NCBI RefSeq assembly: GCF_026625805.1
Contig: NZ_CP113064.1
Coordinates: 1,984,001-2,048,000, forward strand
Length of the DNA: 64,000 bases
From: Brevundimonas sp. SL130
GTDB taxonomy: Bacteria; Pseudomonadota; Alphaproteobacteria; Caulobacterales; Caulobacteraceae
Reading direction: 5' to 3'
Shown: positions 17,478 to 27,849 of the stretch, in pieces
Layout: the number at the start of each line of letters is the position of its first letter
Numbering within the stretch: the first letter of the stretch is position 1
The notes under the pieces: model-generated
What the model was told of the DNA's origin: nothing
Databases searched by the model: none
The model's input: only the letters and a program-made list of their open reading frames with translations
Made by a program: the position numbers and the translations under genes

Positions 17478-19307
17478 ATGAACCGCTCGACCCTCGTCGC
17501 CGCCGTCAGCGCCATCGCCCTGGCGTGGGCCGTTTCGCCCGCTCTGGCGCAGGACGTTCAGGCGCTGCGGATCGGGACGTCGGTGAACGGCGCCTTGACC
17601 GACGGGGACGCTGCGACGACCGGCGATGACGCCTATCGCTACGACGACTACCGATTCGAGGCGCGCGCGGGCCAGCGGCTGGAGGCCGTGCTGCGGTCGG
17701 AGGCGTTCGACGCCTATCTGGCGATCTATGCCGACGATGCGGACGCGCCGCTGACCGAGGATGACGATGGGCTGAATGAAGAGACCAATGCGCGGCTGCG
17801 GTTCACGCCCGAAACCAGCGGAACTTACATCCTGCGCGCTCGCACCCTGTCGGGCACGGACGGCGGCGACTACAGCCTGTCTTTACGAGAACGGGAAGCC
17901 CCGCCGCGCGCGCCTCGCCCGTCCGGACTTCGCGTTGGGGCTGAACAGACCGGCGAACTGACCGGACGGGATCCAGAACTGGAGGACGGGGGCCGTTATG
18001 ACGCCTACGCCTTCCGGGCGGCCGCCGGTCAGCGGCTGATCGTCACCCTGAAGTCCGAGGCGTTCGATCCGAAGGTTTTGGTTGGAAGGATGAACGGCGC
18101 TGATTTCGTCGAGCTGGCCCAGAACGACGACGGCCCCGACGACGGGCTGAACTCGCGTCTGGTCTTCACCGCGCCGACCGCTGGCGAATATGTCATCCGC
18201 GCTGCTGCGCTTCAGGAGGGTGAGGGCCGCTACACGGTCGGCTTGACGGAAGCCCCGCCCGCGCCGCCGGCCAAACCTATCGCCATCGGCGACAGCCTCG
18301 ATGGGAACCTGAATGAGGATACGGGCGCGAACGACGAGGGGCAGCGCGCCGAATTCTATCGGTTCTCAGTGACGGCCGGACAGCGTGTGGCCATTGAACT
18401 GTCGTCCAAGGATTTCGACACCTACCTGACCCTGCGCAAGGCGTCGGACAACTCGGTCGTGGCCGAGGATGACGACGGCGCCGGATCCGGCACGGATTCC
18501 CGGATCGCCCAGACCCTCGAAGACGCCGGCGACTATGTGGTCGAGGCCCGCGCCTTCAGCGGCGACGGCGAGGGACGGTTCAAGTTGAAGCTGGAGGAGG
18601 TCGCGCCGCCGCCGGCGCCGTCGGCCTTGACCTTTGGCCAGACGGTCGAGGGCGAGATCACGCCGGACGCACCCCAGGATGACGAGGGCAAACATTATGA
18701 CGCCTATGTCTTCAGCGGGACTGAAGGCCAGCGTGTTCAGGCCATTCTGCGGTCGGGCGATTTCGACGCCGTCCTCGCGATCGGTTCGGCCGAGGATGAG
18801 TTCAGCGCCCTGGCCACCGACGACGACGGCCTGGGGGAGGGGACGGACTCGCGACTGAACCTGACCCTGCCGTCGACCGGCGACTATGTGATCCGGGCGT
18901 CGCCCCTGACCGGCGAAGACAAGGGCCTCTATGCGCTGGAACTGATCGACCGCGGGCCTGAGCCCAAGCCGGGCAGTGTTCTGGTCGGCGCCACCGCCCG
19001 CGGGACCCTGACCGTCGCCGACGCTCTCACGGAAGAAGGCGCCTATTTTGACGCCTACAGGTTCCAGGCGAAGAAGGACGAGAAGCTGCGGATCACCCTG
19101 GTCTCCAACGCCTTCGACGCCTTCATCGACCTGGGCGAGGACGGCGAGGATTTCAGCAGCATCGCCTCGGACGACGACAGCCTGTCGGACACCCACGCCA
19201 AGCTGGACTGGACCGCGCCGGAGGACGGTTGGTACGTGGTTCGCGCCCGCTCGCTGGGGCCCAACGAGACCGGCGCCTACGCCCTGACCGTTGAACGTCA
19301 GCCCTGA
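17478..19307 (+). CDS. Secreted protein of five PPC-like repeats
   Basis: A 609-aa exported protein. A signal peptide MNRSTLVAAVSAIALAWAVS ends near ALAQ; the start is the ATG at 17478. The rest is five copies of a roughly 110-residue bacterial pre-peptidase C-terminal (PPC) domain. Each has a YDxYxF strand, GQR(L/V) turn, FDxxL, an acidic DDDG loop and a G(T/D)Y(I/V)(L/V)RA block. There is no peptidase or other catalytic domain. PPC domains usually trail secreted peptidases, so a protein built only of them may be an adhesin, a matrix protein or a calcium-binding surface protein. Divergent from folD; fni follows 40 bases later. Confidence 0.85.
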   Translation: MNRSTLVAAVSAIALAWAVSPALAQDVQALRIGTSVNGALTDGDAATTGDDAYRYDDYRFEARAGQRLEAVLRSEAFDAYLAIYADDADAPLTEDDDGLNEETNARLRFTPETSGTYILRARTLSGTDGGDYSLSLREREAPPRAPRPSGLRVGAEQTGELTGRDPELEDGGRYDAYAFRAAAGQRLIVTLKSEAFDPKVLVGRMNGADFVELAQNDDGPDDGLNSRLVFTAPTAGEYVIRAAALQEGEGRYTVGLTEAPPAPPAKPIAIGDSLDGNLNEDTGANDEGQRAEFYRFSVTAGQRVAIELSSKDFDTYLTLRKASDNSVVAEDDDGAGSGTDSRIAQTLEDAGDYVVEARAFSGDGEGRFKLKLEEVAPPPAPSALTFGQTVEGEITPDAPQDDEGKHYDAYVFSGTEGQRVQAILRSGDFDAVLAIGSAEDEFSALATDDDGLGEGTDSRLNLTLPSTGDYVIRASPLTGEDKGLYALELIDRGPEPKPGSVLVGATARGTLTVADALTEEGAYFDAYRFQAKKDEKLRITLVSNAFDAFIDLGEDGEDFSSIASDDDSLSDTHAKLDWTAPEDGWYVVRARSLGPNETGAYALTVERQP

Positions 19308-19347
19308 TCGCCCCATCGGGGCCACGATCCGGTCCTAGGCGGACGAT

Positions 19348-20379
19348 ATGACCGACGCTGTTTCGCCCGGCCGCAAGGACCAGCACCTGGATGTGGTGCT
19401 GTCCGGGCGGGGTCGCCACGCCCGCGACGCGGGGTTCGACGCCATCCGCTTCGTCCATGAGGCGCTGCCGGACCTGGATCATGACAAGATCGACCTGGGC
19501 GCGGACTTCCTGGGGCGGCGGCTGAAGGCGCCTCTGCTGATCAGCGCGATGACGGGCGGGCCGTCGCGGGCCGAAGCCGTCAATGCGCGGCTGGCCGAGG
19601 CGGCCCAGCATCTGGGCATCGCCCTGGCGGTCGGCTCCCAGCGGGGGGCGATAGAGGGCGGCGCCAGCGGTGGGCTGGACCTTGGCCTGAGGCGGCGCGC
19701 GCCGGATACGCCCATCCTGGCCAATATCGGGGCAGCCCAGTTGACGCGCGGCTTCGGCCCAGACGAGGCGCGGCGCGCGGTGGCCATGATCGGGGCCGAC
19801 GCCCTGGTCGTGCATCTGAACCCGCTTCAGGAAGCCTGCCAGCCCGAGGGCGACCGCGACTGGTGGGGCGTCGGGGCGGCGCTGGAGGCCCTCATCCGCA
19901 AGATCGAGATTCCGGTCGTGGTCAAGGAGACCGGGGCAGGCCTTTCTGGCCGTACCGCGCGTCGCCTGATCGACATGGGCGCCGCAGCCGTGGATGTCGC
20001 GGGCGCCGGCGGGTCCAACTGGGCCCTGATCGAAGGCGAGCGGGCAAGCGACCCACAGGACCGGATCCACGCCGCCGCCTTCGCCGACTGGGGCGTGACC
20101 ACGCCACAGGCCATCGTCGATGTGCGCCGCGCCTGCCCGGACGCCGTGGTGATCGGGTCAGGCGGGGTCCGTGACGGGGTGGACGTGGCCAGGGCGGTAA
20201 GACTAGGGGCCGACGTCGTCGGCCAAGCCGCCGGGGTGCTGGCTGCGGCGACCGAGTCCACCGATGCGGTCGTGGCGCATTTCCAACGGATCGTCCGTCA
20301 GGTGAGGACGGTCTGCTTCTGCACCGGCTCGGCCAATCTGGCCGCCTTGCGACGGGCGCCGCTTCAGCCGTTCGACTGA
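19348..20379 (+). CDS. fni: Type 2 isopentenyl-diphosphate delta-isomerase
   Basis: A 343-aa FMN-dependent enzyme that interconverts isopentenyl and dimethylallyl diphosphate for isoprenoid and carotenoid synthesis. It opens with RKDQHLDVVLSGRG (the RKxxH substrate site) and has LLISAMTGGPSRAEAVN, ALAVGSQRGAIEGG, the VKETGAGLSGRTARRL block, VDVAGAGGSNW and the late GSGGVRDGVDVARA. Length is normal. It is unrelated to type 1 Idi. No carotenoid genes are adjacent, so it is a stand-alone gene here. Confidence 0.95.
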   Translation: MTDAVSPGRKDQHLDVVLSGRGRHARDAGFDAIRFVHEALPDLDHDKIDLGADFLGRRLKAPLLISAMTGGPSRAEAVNARLAEAAQHLGIALAVGSQRGAIEGGASGGLDLGLRRRAPDTPILANIGAAQLTRGFGPDEARRAVAMIGADALVVHLNPLQEACQPEGDRDWWGVGAALEALIRKIEIPVVVKETGAGLSGRTARRLIDMGAAAVDVAGAGGSNWALIEGERASDPQDRIHAAAFADWGVTTPQAIVDVRRACPDAVVIGSGGVRDGVDVARAVRLGADVVGQAAGVLAAATESTDAVVAHFQRIVRQVRTVCFCTGSANLAALRRAPLQPFD

Positions 20380-20389
20380 CAGGTCAGTC
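20374..20389. other. Dyad between convergent fni and hutH
   Basis: GACTGAC and GTCAGTC are perfect 7-base arms separated by only two bases, overlapping the fni stop and ending just before the hutH stop. The gap is too short for a good RNA hairpin, so a terminator role is only possible; it may be a protein-binding dyad or chance. Confidence 0.3.
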
Positions 20390-20391
20390 AT

Positions 20392-21921
20392 TTAGGCGGA
20401 CGGCAGAAGGTCTTTGGCGAAGATACGATAGCGACCGGCCCGCACCCCGTCCGTCGCCCGGGCGATGTCCGGCGCGAAATAGTGGTCGCTGGCGTATGGG
20501 GCGGCGGCCTGGCGGACGATGGACAGGACCTGTTCCAGAGCCGGCGAACTGGTCAGGGGGCGATGGAACTCAAGCCCCTGGGCCGCCGCCAGCAGTTCGA
20601 TGCCCACGACGGTCGCCGTATTTTCGGCCATGTCCAGCAGTCGCCGCGCGCCGTGGGTCGCCATGGAGACGTGGTCTTCCTGATTGGCGCTGGTCGGGAC
20701 GGTGTCGATACTGCACGGATGGGCGACCATGCGGTTTTCCGCGACCAGGGCCGCCGCCGTCACCTGGGCGATCATGAAGCCCGAGTTCAGGCCGCTTTCC
20801 CTGACCAGGAAGGCCGGCAGTTCGCTCATCTTCGGATCGACCAGAATGGCGGTCCGCCGCTCGGAGATATTGCCGATCTCGCACAGGGCCATGGCGATCT
20901 GATCGGCGGCAAAAGCAACGGGTTCCGCATGGAAGTTTCCGCCGGAGATGACATCGCCGTCCTCAATGAAGACCAGGGGATTGTCTGTGACGGCGTTGGC
21001 TTCGCGCGCCAAGGTCGCAGCCGAGGCGTTCAGGACGTCCAGAATGGCGCCCATGACCTGGGGCTGGCAGCGCAGGGAATAGGGGTCCTGAACCTTGGCG
21101 CAGTCGTCGCGATGGCTGTCGCGGATGGCCGAGCCGGTCATCAGTTCCCGCAGCCGCGCCGCGACGGCGATCTGGCCCGGCTGGCCGCGCAGGGCGTGGA
21201 TGCGGGGGTCGAAAGGCGCGTCGGAGCCCTTCAAGGCGTCGACCGACAGGGCGCCGGCCGCGAGGCCCGCCGCGAACACCGCCTCGGTCGCGAACAGACC
21301 GGCCAGGGCCAGGGCAGTGGAACATTGGGTGCCGTTCAACAGGGCCAGGCCTTCCTTTGGCCCCAGCGTCAGGGGCGCCAGTCCGACCCGGGTCAGAGCC
21401 GCCTCGGCCTCCAGCACCTCGCCGGCGACGCGCGCCTGGCCGACGCCGATCAGCACGCAACTCATGTGCGCCAGAGGCGCCAGATCGCCGGAGGCGCCGA
21501 CCGAACCTTTGGAGGGAATACAGGGCAGGACGTCGCCGTTCACCAGGGCGACCAGAGCCTCCAGCGTCTCGCGCCGTATGCCTGAGGCGCCGCGCGAAAG
21601 GCTGGCGATCTTCAGCACCATCAGCAGCCGCGTCACAGCGTCCGGCAGCAGCGCTCCGACACCGCAGGCGTGGCTGAGCACCAGGTTTCGCTGCAGCGTC
21701 TCCAGATCCTCGGAGGCGATGGAGGTGTTGGCCAGCAGGCCGAACCCGGTGTTGACCCCATAGACGGTGCGGCCCTCGGCCACGATGGCGGCGACGACAG
21801 CCGCCCCCTTGTCCACATCGGCCCAGGCGTCCGGGGTGATCGAAACCGTCACCGGGCCGTCCATCACGGCGCGCAATTGGTCGAGAGTCAGCGGGGATTG
21901 GCCGATGGCGATCTGGGTCAT
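20392..21921 (-). CDS. hutH: Histidine ammonia-lyase
   Basis: A 509-aa cytosolic enzyme that deaminates L-histidine to urocanate, the first step of the pathway. The Ala-Ser-Gly that cyclises into the MIO cofactor is present in [16 protein letters not shown], and [32 protein letters not shown] and [10 protein letters not shown] are as expected. Last gene of the leftward hutG-hutU-hutH operon; its ATG lies 3 bases after hutU ends, so the genes are translated together. Transcription probably starts in the hutG-hutF gap under HutC control. Confidence 0.97.
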   Translation of the reverse strand: MTQIAIGQSPLTLDQLRAVMDGPVTVSITPDAWADVDKGAAVVAAIVAEGRTVYGVNTGFGLLANTSIASEDLETLQRNLVLSHACGVGALLPDAVTRLLMVLKIASLSRGASGIRRETLEALVALVNGDVLPCIPSKGSVGASGDLAPLAHMSCVLIGVGQARVAGEVLEAEAALTRVGLAPLTLGPKEGLALLNGTQCSTALALAGLFATEAVFAAGLAAGALSVDALKGSDAPFDPRIHALRGQPGQIAVAARLRELMTGSAIRDSHRDDCAKVQDPYSLRCQPQVMGAILDVLNASAATLAREANAVTDNPLVFIEDGDVISGGNFHAEPVAFAADQIAMALCEIGNISERRTAILVDPKMSELPAFLVRESGLNSGFMIAQVTAAALVAENRMVAHPCSIDTVPTSANQEDHVSMATHGARRLLDMAENTATVVGIELLAAAQGLEFHRPLTSSPALEQVLSIVRQAAAPYASDHYFAPDIARATDGVRAGRYRIFAKDLLPSA

Positions 21922-21924
21922 GGC

Positions 21925-23589
21925 TCAGGCTTTCAGGCTGGGGAGGTTCAGGCCATGCTCGCGGGCTGCGGCGCGGGCGATCTCATAGCCCGCGTCGGCG
22001 TGGCGCATGACGCCGGTGGCCGGATCGTTCCACAGAACGCGCTCCAGCCGTTGCGCGGCCTCGGGCGTACCGTCAGCGACGATGACCACGCCGGAATGCT
22101 GGGAATAGCCCATTCCCACGCCGCCGCCGTGGTGCAGGGACACCCAGCTGGCGCCCGAGGCCGTGTTCAGCAGGGCGTTAAGCAAGGGCCAGTCGGACAC
22201 GGCGTCCGACCCGTCCAGCATGGCTTCGGTCTCTCGGTTCGGACTGGCGACCGAGCCGGAGTCGAGGTGGTCGCGGCCGATGACGATGGGGCCGGATAGT
22301 TCGCCCGAGGCCACCATCTCATTGAACATCAGGCCGGCCCGGTGACGATCACCCAATCCTATCCAGCAGATACGGGCTGGAAGACCTTGGAATGCAATAC
22401 GTTCACTCGCCATGTCGAGCCAGCGGTGCAGACCCGCATTGTCCGGAAACAGCCGTTTCATGGCCGCGTCGGTCTTGCGGATATCGTCCGGATCGCCGGT
22501 CAGGGCCGCCCAACGGAAGGGTCCGATCCCGCGGCAGAACAACGGGCGGATATAGGCGGGCACGAAACCGGGGAAGTCAAAGGCGTTCGCCACGCCCTCG
22601 TCGAAGGCGACCTGACGGATGTTGTTGCCGTAATCGACGACCGGCACGCCCGCGGTCTGGAAATCCAGCATGGCCTGGACGTGGGCGACGATGGAGGTTC
22701 GAGCGGCGGCCGAGACCGAGGCGGGATCGCTGACCCGCCGGTCCTCCCATTCGGCCACGGTCCAGCCGGAGGGCAGATAGCCGTTGACCAGATCGTGGGC
22801 GCTGGTCTGGTCGGTGACCAGATCGGGTCGCACGCCCCGACGCACCATCTCAGGCAGCACGTCCGCAGCATTGCCTAACAGCCCGACCGATATCGGCTTT
22901 CTGGTCTGATTGGCCGTCTCGATCAGGGCCAGGGCCTCGTCGAGCGTCTCAGCCATGACGTCGAGGTAGCGGGTCTTGAGCCTCATCTCGATCCGGCTCC
23001 GCTGGCATTCGACCGCCAGACAGGAGGCGCCCGCCATGGTCGCCGCCAGGGTCTGGGCGCCGCCCATGCCGCCCAGGCCGGCGGTGAGGATCCATTTGCC
23101 GGCCCAGTCGCCGCCGTGGTGCTGGCGGCCCGCCTCCATGAAGGTCTCGTAGGTGCCTTGAACTATGCCCTGGGTGCCGATGTAGATCCATGATCCGGCC
23201 GTCATTTGGCCGTACATCATCAAGCCTTTGCGATCGAGTTCTGAGAAATGCTCCCAGGTCGCCCACTTTGGCACCAGATTGGAATTGGCGATCAGGACGC
23301 GCGGCGCATCGGGGTGGGTGCGGAAGACGCCGACCGGCTTGCCCGACTGGACCAGCAGGGTCTCATCAGCCTCCAGCGCCTTCAGGGTCTCGACGATCCG
23401 GTCGAAGGCGGCCCAGTCGCGCGCCGCCTTGCCGATGCCGCCATAGACGACCAGGTCCTGAGGCCTTTCGGCCACGTCCGGGTCGAGGTTGTTCATCAAC
23501 ATCCGCAGCGCCGCCTCGGCGGCCCAGGTCTTGGCCGTTTTTTCGGGGCCGCGCGGGCTGCGGACGATGCGGGCGTTGGGCGTGTTCAT
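21925..23589 (-). CDS. hutU: Urocanate hydratase
   Basis: A 554-aa NAD-dependent enzyme converting urocanate to imidazolonepropionate. NAD-binding and active-site blocks are visible: [53 protein letters not shown] and [17 protein letters not shown]. Length is standard. It sits 22 bases after hutG and 3 bases before hutH on the same strand. Confidence 0.97.
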   Translation of the reverse strand: MNTPNARIVRSPRGPEKTAKTWAAEAALRMLMNNLDPDVAERPQDLVVYGGIGKAARDWAAFDRIVETLKALEADETLLVQSGKPVGVFRTHPDAPRVLIANSNLVPKWATWEHFSELDRKGLMMYGQMTAGSWIYIGTQGIVQGTYETFMEAGRQHHGGDWAGKWILTAGLGGMGGAQTLAATMAGASCLAVECQRSRIEMRLKTRYLDVMAETLDEALALIETANQTRKPISVGLLGNAADVLPEMVRRGVRPDLVTDQTSAHDLVNGYLPSGWTVAEWEDRRVSDPASVSAAARTSIVAHVQAMLDFQTAGVPVVDYGNNIRQVAFDEGVANAFDFPGFVPAYIRPLFCRGIGPFRWAALTGDPDDIRKTDAAMKRLFPDNAGLHRWLDMASERIAFQGLPARICWIGLGDRHRAGLMFNEMVASGELSGPIVIGRDHLDSGSVASPNRETEAMLDGSDAVSDWPLLNALLNTASGASWVSLHHGGGVGMGYSQHSGVVIVADGTPEAAQRLERVLWNDPATGVMRHADAGYEIARAAAREHGLNLPSLKA

Positions 23590-23611
23590 CGGACGGTCAC
23601 CGGTTGGACTC

Positions 23612-24433
23612 TCAAGGGGCGGTCTGGGCGAAGGCGATACAGGCGGTCAGGACGCGGCGCAGATGACCCCGCATCGGTCCGGCGCGTTCGGGCTCATAGG
23701 CGCTGGGCCAGTTGTCGGGCGTGACCGGCCCGGCTGGATCCAGGATATAGCCCCGATCGGCCAATTCCATCTGAATGGCGTGGACGCCGGTTTCGGGTCG
23801 ACCATAATGGCGCGTGGTCCAGCCGCCCTTGAACCGACCATTGACGACCCGACTGTCGCCGCTGGCGGCGCAGGCGGCCTCGACCGCGCGGGTCAGGTCC
23901 GGCGCGCAGGTCGCGCCGTCGTTGTCGCCGATATTGAACTGCGGCAGTTCGCCGTCGAACAGGCGAGGCACGACCGACCGGATCGAATGGGCGTCATACA
24001 GCACGACCGGCCCTTGGACGCGCAGGCGGTCGATCTGGGCCTGAAGCGCCGCATGATAGGGATCGAACCATGTCGCGCGCCGTTCGGCGATTTCGGCCTC
24101 GTCCGGACCTTGGCCGGGGCGATAAAGGGGCTCGCCGTCGAAGGTCTCGGTCGGGCATAGGCCGGTCGTCGTCATTCCAGGGTAGAGGGAAACGCCGGAC
24201 GGGTCGCGGTTCACGTCGATGACGCTGCGCGAAATAGCGGTGCGCACGACGCTCGCCCCCATGTCCACGGCGAAATCATACAGCCGGTCCACCCACCAGT
24301 CGGCGTCCTTGCGGGCGAGCCAGGGCGAGATCATCCGGTCCAGGATGGCGTCGGGGATCTCAGTCCCAGTGTGCGGCAGCCCGATTATCAGAGGCGCCGA
24401 TCCTTCCTGAACGGTCAGCCAGTCGTCGGTCAT
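23612..24433 (-). CDS. hutG: N-formylglutamate deformylase
   Basis: About 273 aa. It releases formate from N-formyl-L-glutamate, the final step of the five-step (Pseudomonas-type) pathway. Family blocks: [60 protein letters not shown] with a metal His, and the late [19 protein letters not shown]. The start used, [11 protein letters not shown], is at 24433, six codons inside a longer possible start. First gene of the left operon, facing hutF across a 75-base promoter region with the HutC-like palindrome. Confidence 0.93.
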   Translation of the reverse strand: MTDDWLTVQEGSAPLIIGLPHTGTEIPDAILDRMISPWLARKDADWWVDRLYDFAVDMGASVVRTAISRSVIDVNRDPSGVSLYPGMTTTGLCPTETFDGEPLYRPGQGPDEAEIAERRATWFDPYHAALQAQIDRLRVQGPVVLYDAHSIRSVVPRLFDGELPQFNIGDNDGATCAPDLTRAVEAACAASGDSRVVNGRFKGGWTTRHYGRPETGVHAIQMELADRGYILDPAGPVTPDNWPSAYEPERAGPMRGHLRRVLTACIAFAQTAP

Positions 24434-24467
24434 CTCGGCCTCCCTCGCCAAATCGATCTGTCGCAGT

Positions 24468-24481
24468 TATGTCTAGACATA
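24468..24481. promoter_or_regulatory. HutC-type operator palindrome between hutG and hutF
   Basis: TATGTCTAGACATA is a perfect 14-base palindrome centred between the divergent hut operons. Its core GTCTAGAC fits the GTMTAKAC consensus published for HutC-subfamily GntR repressors. One HutC dimer here could silence both operons until urocanate appears. It is 34 bases upstream of the hutG start and 27 upstream of the hutF start. Binding is inferred. Confidence 0.75.
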
Positions 24482-24508
24482 TTGATCGCAACAAGACGGA
24501 CCTGTCCA

Positions 24509-25885
24509 GTGAGCTCTGAAGCGGAACCTGTGGACCTCACGCTTTGGTTCGACGCCGCCCTATTGCCGGACGGCTGGGCCAGGGATGTTCGGATTACCGT
24601 CAGCCACGGGCGGATCGGCTCGGTCACAGCGGGGGTCGGGCGGTCGCCGACGGATGCCGGCGGCGGGGTCGCCGTGCCGGGCATGACCAATGTTCACAGC
24701 CACGCCTTTCAACGGGCCATGGCCGGTCTCACCGAGGCGCGCGGGCCTTCAAATGACGACTTCTGGACCTGGCGCGAGCTGATGTACCGCTTCCTCGACC
24801 GAGGCGGGCCGGACGAGATTGAGGCCATAACCGCCCTGGCCTTTGCGGAAATGCTGGAGGGCGGCTTCACCCGGGTGACCGAGTTCCACTATCTGCATAA
24901 CGACCCCAAAGGCGTGGCCTATGCCGACCGAAGCGAGATCTCCGGCCGTATCGCAGCGGCGGCGCAGGCCAGTGGAATCGCCCTGACCTTGCTGCCGGTT
25001 TTCTACGCCCATGCCGGGTTCGGTGCACAGACTCCGGCGCAGGGACAGAGGCGGTTCATCACCGACCTCGATGGTTTCGCCGATCTAGTCGGGGCCTGTC
25101 GTCGGCTGACGGCGAACATGCCGGACGCCAGCGTCGGGGTGGCTCCACACAGTCTGAGGGCGGTCAGCGCCGAAGAATTGGCGATTCTACCCGGCCTGGC
25201 GCAGGGCGGCCCGATCCATATCCATGTCGCCGAACAGACCAAGGAGGTCGAAGACTGCCTGGCCTGGTCCGGCGCGCGGCCCGTCGAGTGGCTGCTGGAT
25301 CACGCGCCTGTCGACGCTCGATGGTGCCTGATTCACGCCACCCATGTGACCGAGACCGAATGGCGGGGCGTGGCCGCGCGAGGCGCCGTCGTCGGCCTTT
25401 GCCCGATCACCGAGGCCAATCTGGGCGACGGCGTCTTTCCCGCCGCCGCCTATATGCGGGCAGGGGGGCGGTTTGGGATCGGGACGGATTCCAACGTCCA
25501 GATCGGCCTGGCGGAGGAACTGCGGATGCTCGAATACAGCCAACGCCTGACGTTGCGCGGGCGCGCCGTGATGGCCGATGCCCAACGCTCGACCGGCCGC
25601 GCCCTGTTCGACCACGCCCTGGCCGGCGGCGCGCAGGCGGGCGGGGTCGCGGGCGGTCTGGCGGTGGGGCAGGCGGCCGACATCGTCTCGCTGGATACGC
25701 GCCGGTTCGCCTTCGCCGGCCGGTCGGGCGACGCAGTTCTGGACAGCTGGCTCTTCGGGGCGCCGACAGGATCCATAGCGTCAGTCTGGCGCGCAGGGCG
25801 AGAAGTGGTGCGAGAGGGGCGTCACCTGGACCGTGACGCCCTGGAGGCGCGGTGCCGCGCGGCCTTGAAGGTTGTCCTGGCATGA
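24509..25885 (+). CDS. hutF: Formimidoylglutamate deiminase
   Basis: A 458-aa amidohydrolase that turns N-formimino-L-glutamate into N-formylglutamate and ammonia, the step specific to the HutF/HutG route. Metal-site motifs: MTNVHSHAFQRAMAG, then HIHVAEQTKEVEDC, LIHATHVTETE and FGIGTDSNVQIGLAEELR. No ATG is well placed; the GTG at 24509 is used, and a GTG seven codons later is equally possible. Its stop overlaps the hutC start by 4 bases (ATGA). Confidence 0.92.
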   Translation: MSSEAEPVDLTLWFDAALLPDGWARDVRITVSHGRIGSVTAGVGRSPTDAGGGVAVPGMTNVHSHAFQRAMAGLTEARGPSNDDFWTWRELMYRFLDRGGPDEIEAITALAFAEMLEGGFTRVTEFHYLHNDPKGVAYADRSEISGRIAAAAQASGIALTLLPVFYAHAGFGAQTPAQGQRRFITDLDGFADLVGACRRLTANMPDASVGVAPHSLRAVSAEELAILPGLAQGGPIHIHVAEQTKEVEDCLAWSGARPVEWLLDHAPVDARWCLIHATHVTETEWRGVAARGAVVGLCPITEANLGDGVFPAAAYMRAGGRFGIGTDSNVQIGLAEELRMLEYSQRLTLRGRAVMADAQRSTGRALFDHALAGGAQAGGVAGGLAVGQAADIVSLDTRRFAFAGRSGDAVLDSWLFGAPTGSIASVWRAGREVVREGRHLDRDALEARCRAALKVVLA

Positions 25886-26601
25886 CGGCGGAGCCTCTGC
25901 ACCGCCGCATCTTTATCGATCTGGAAGCGCAGATCCTGTCGGGAGAGTTCGCCCCCGGTGATCGGATTCCGTTCGAACACGAGCTGACGAACAGCTACGG
26001 CTGTTCGCGGGCGACCGTGTCGAAGGCCTTGTCCGAGCTGGCGGGCAGGGGCTTGGTGGTGCGCAAGCGTCGCGCGGGCACATTCGTAGCCCAGCCCAAG
26101 GCGCACGCGGCCTTCCTCGCTATTCCAGACTTGAGGGCCGAGGTGAATAAGCGTGGTCAAATCTATGACTATCGACTTCTTAGCCGCGATATCAGGGCGT
26201 CTCAGGACCTGGTGGAGTTCGAACTGGCGGCCGGCGGACAGTTACTGGCGCTGACATGTCTGCATAGCGCCGACCAGGTCCCCTTGGCCCTGGAGCATCG
26301 CTTGATCGCCCTATCGGCTACCCCCGAAGCGGAAAAGGTGGATTTTCAGTGTGTTCCTCCCGGAAGCTGGCTTCTCGACTCGGAACCCTGGACCCAGGCC
26401 GAGAACCGGATCGGTGCTGTCGAGGCGGATCGGGCGTCTGCCCGTCTGTTGCAAATTCGGGCGGGCGCCGCCTGCCTCTACGTCGAACGGCGGACCTGGA
26501 GGGATGGTCAGGGCGTCACTCGGGTTCGCCAGATTTTCCCTGGCGACCGCTATGATCTCGTTGCCTTGTTTTCCTCCGTTCATGCAAAGGATCAGGTTTG
26601 A
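25882..26601 (+). CDS. hutC: Histidine utilisation repressor, GntR/HutC family
   Basis: A 239-aa regulator. N-terminal winged helix: [26 protein letters not shown] and [31 protein letters not shown] in sequence; C-terminal UTRA domain (about 90-235) with [19 protein letters not shown] and an end in [15 protein letters not shown]. Known HutC proteins bind hut promoters and are released by urocanate. It lies between hutF (4-base overlap) and hutI (TGATG, one-base overlap), so it is autoregulated through the palindrome upstream of hutF (inference). Confidence 0.93.
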   Translation: MTAEPLHRRIFIDLEAQILSGEFAPGDRIPFEHELTNSYGCSRATVSKALSELAGRGLVVRKRRAGTFVAQPKAHAAFLAIPDLRAEVNKRGQIYDYRLLSRDIRASQDLVEFELAAGGQLLALTCLHSADQVPLALEHRLIALSATPEAEKVDFQCVPPGSWLLDSEPWTQAENRIGAVEADRASARLLQIRAGAACLYVERRTWRDGQGVTRVRQIFPGDRYDLVALFSSVHAKDQV

Positions 26602-27812
26602 TGAAGGCCGACCGACTGCTGATCGATTGCCACGCCGCCACCATGATGGAAGGCGGCGCGCCCTATGGCGTGATCGAGGACGCCGCCGTCGTCATCTCTG
26701 GCGGGCGGATCGCCTGGATCGGACCGCGCGTCGATCTCCCGCCCGTCCAGGCCGAGACGACCGAGCGGCTGGACGGGCGCTGGCTGACGCCGGGACTGAT
26801 CGATTGTCACACCCATCTGGTCTTCGGCGGCGACCGGTCGGGCGAGTTCGAACAGAGGCTGGGCGGCGCGACCTATGAGGAGATCGCGCGGGCTGGCGGC
26901 GGGATCGTCGCTTCAGTCCAGGCGACGCGCGCGGCGTCCGAGGATGAGTTGTTCGTCTCCGCCATGGCGCGGCTGGAGGGGCTGAAGGCGACCGGAGTCA
27001 CGACGGTCGAGATCAAGTCCGGTTATGGGCTGGATCTGGACTCCGAGCTGAAGATGCTGCGGGTCGCCCGGCGCATCGGCCGCGAGGGCGGAGTCCGCGT
27101 CCGCACCACCTATCTGGGACTGCACGCCGTGCCGCCCGAGCATCGGTCCGACCGCAGCGCCTATGTGGACAAGGCTGTGGACGAAATCCTGCCGACCGCC
27201 CACGCCGAGGGCCTGGTGGACGCCGTCGACGCCTATTGCGAGCCCATCGCCTTTTCGCGCGAGGAGGTGTCGCGCCTGTTCGACCGGGCGCAGACTTTGG
27301 GACTGCCGGTCAAGCTGCACGCGGACCAACTGTCGAACGGCGGCGGAGCGGAGCTGGCGGCGCGCTATCGGGCCTTGTCAGCCGATCACATCGAATATGC
27401 GACGGAGGCGGGGATAGCGGCCATGGCCAGAGCTGGGGTGGTCGCGGTTCTGCTGCCCGGCGCCTTTTTGATGTTGCGCGAGACCCAGGCGCCACCGATC
27501 GCCCTGCTGCGGGCCCAGGGTGTGCGCATGGCGGTGGCGACCGACTGCAACCCCGGCACCTCGCCCCTCGCCTCTATGACGGACGCCTTGAACCTGGCCT
27601 GTGTGCAGTTCCGCCTGACGCCGGAAGAGGCGCTTGCCGGGGCGACGCGCGAGGCGGCGCGGGCGCTCGGCTTGCAGGACCAAGCGGGGCTGCTGCAGGC
27701 TGGACGGGCGGCTGACCTGGCGGCCTGGGACATTTCGCGGCCCGCCGAGTTGGCCTACTGGCTGGGCAAGCCGATGCTGCACGCTCGTTGGATTGAAGGT
27801 GTGCGATCCTAG
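26601..27812 (+). CDS. hutI: Imidazolonepropionase
   Basis: A 403-aa amidohydrolase that opens imidazolonepropionate to formiminoglutamate, the third step of histidine degradation. Visible motifs: [21 protein letters not shown] (HxH metal pair), [43 protein letters not shown] and the metal Asp in [10 protein letters not shown]. The ATG shares its first base with the hutC stop. The MmeI-like gene starts 37 bases downstream on the same strand, so read-through is possible. Confidence 0.96.
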   Translation: MKADRLLIDCHAATMMEGGAPYGVIEDAAVVISGGRIAWIGPRVDLPPVQAETTERLDGRWLTPGLIDCHTHLVFGGDRSGEFEQRLGGATYEEIARAGGGIVASVQATRAASEDELFVSAMARLEGLKATGVTTVEIKSGYGLDLDSELKMLRVARRIGREGGVRVRTTYLGLHAVPPEHRSDRSAYVDKAVDEILPTAHAEGLVDAVDAYCEPIAFSREEVSRLFDRAQTLGLPVKLHADQLSNGGGAELAARYRALSADHIEYATEAGIAAMARAGVVAVLLPGAFLMLRETQAPPIALLRAQGVRMAVATDCNPGTSPLASMTDALNLACVQFRLTPEEALAGATREAARALGLQDQAGLLQAGRAADLAAWDISRPAELAYWLGKPMLHARWIEGVRS

Positions 27813-27849
27813 GTTGCGCTTAGGCAGGAAATAACCATAGGTTGCTTTC

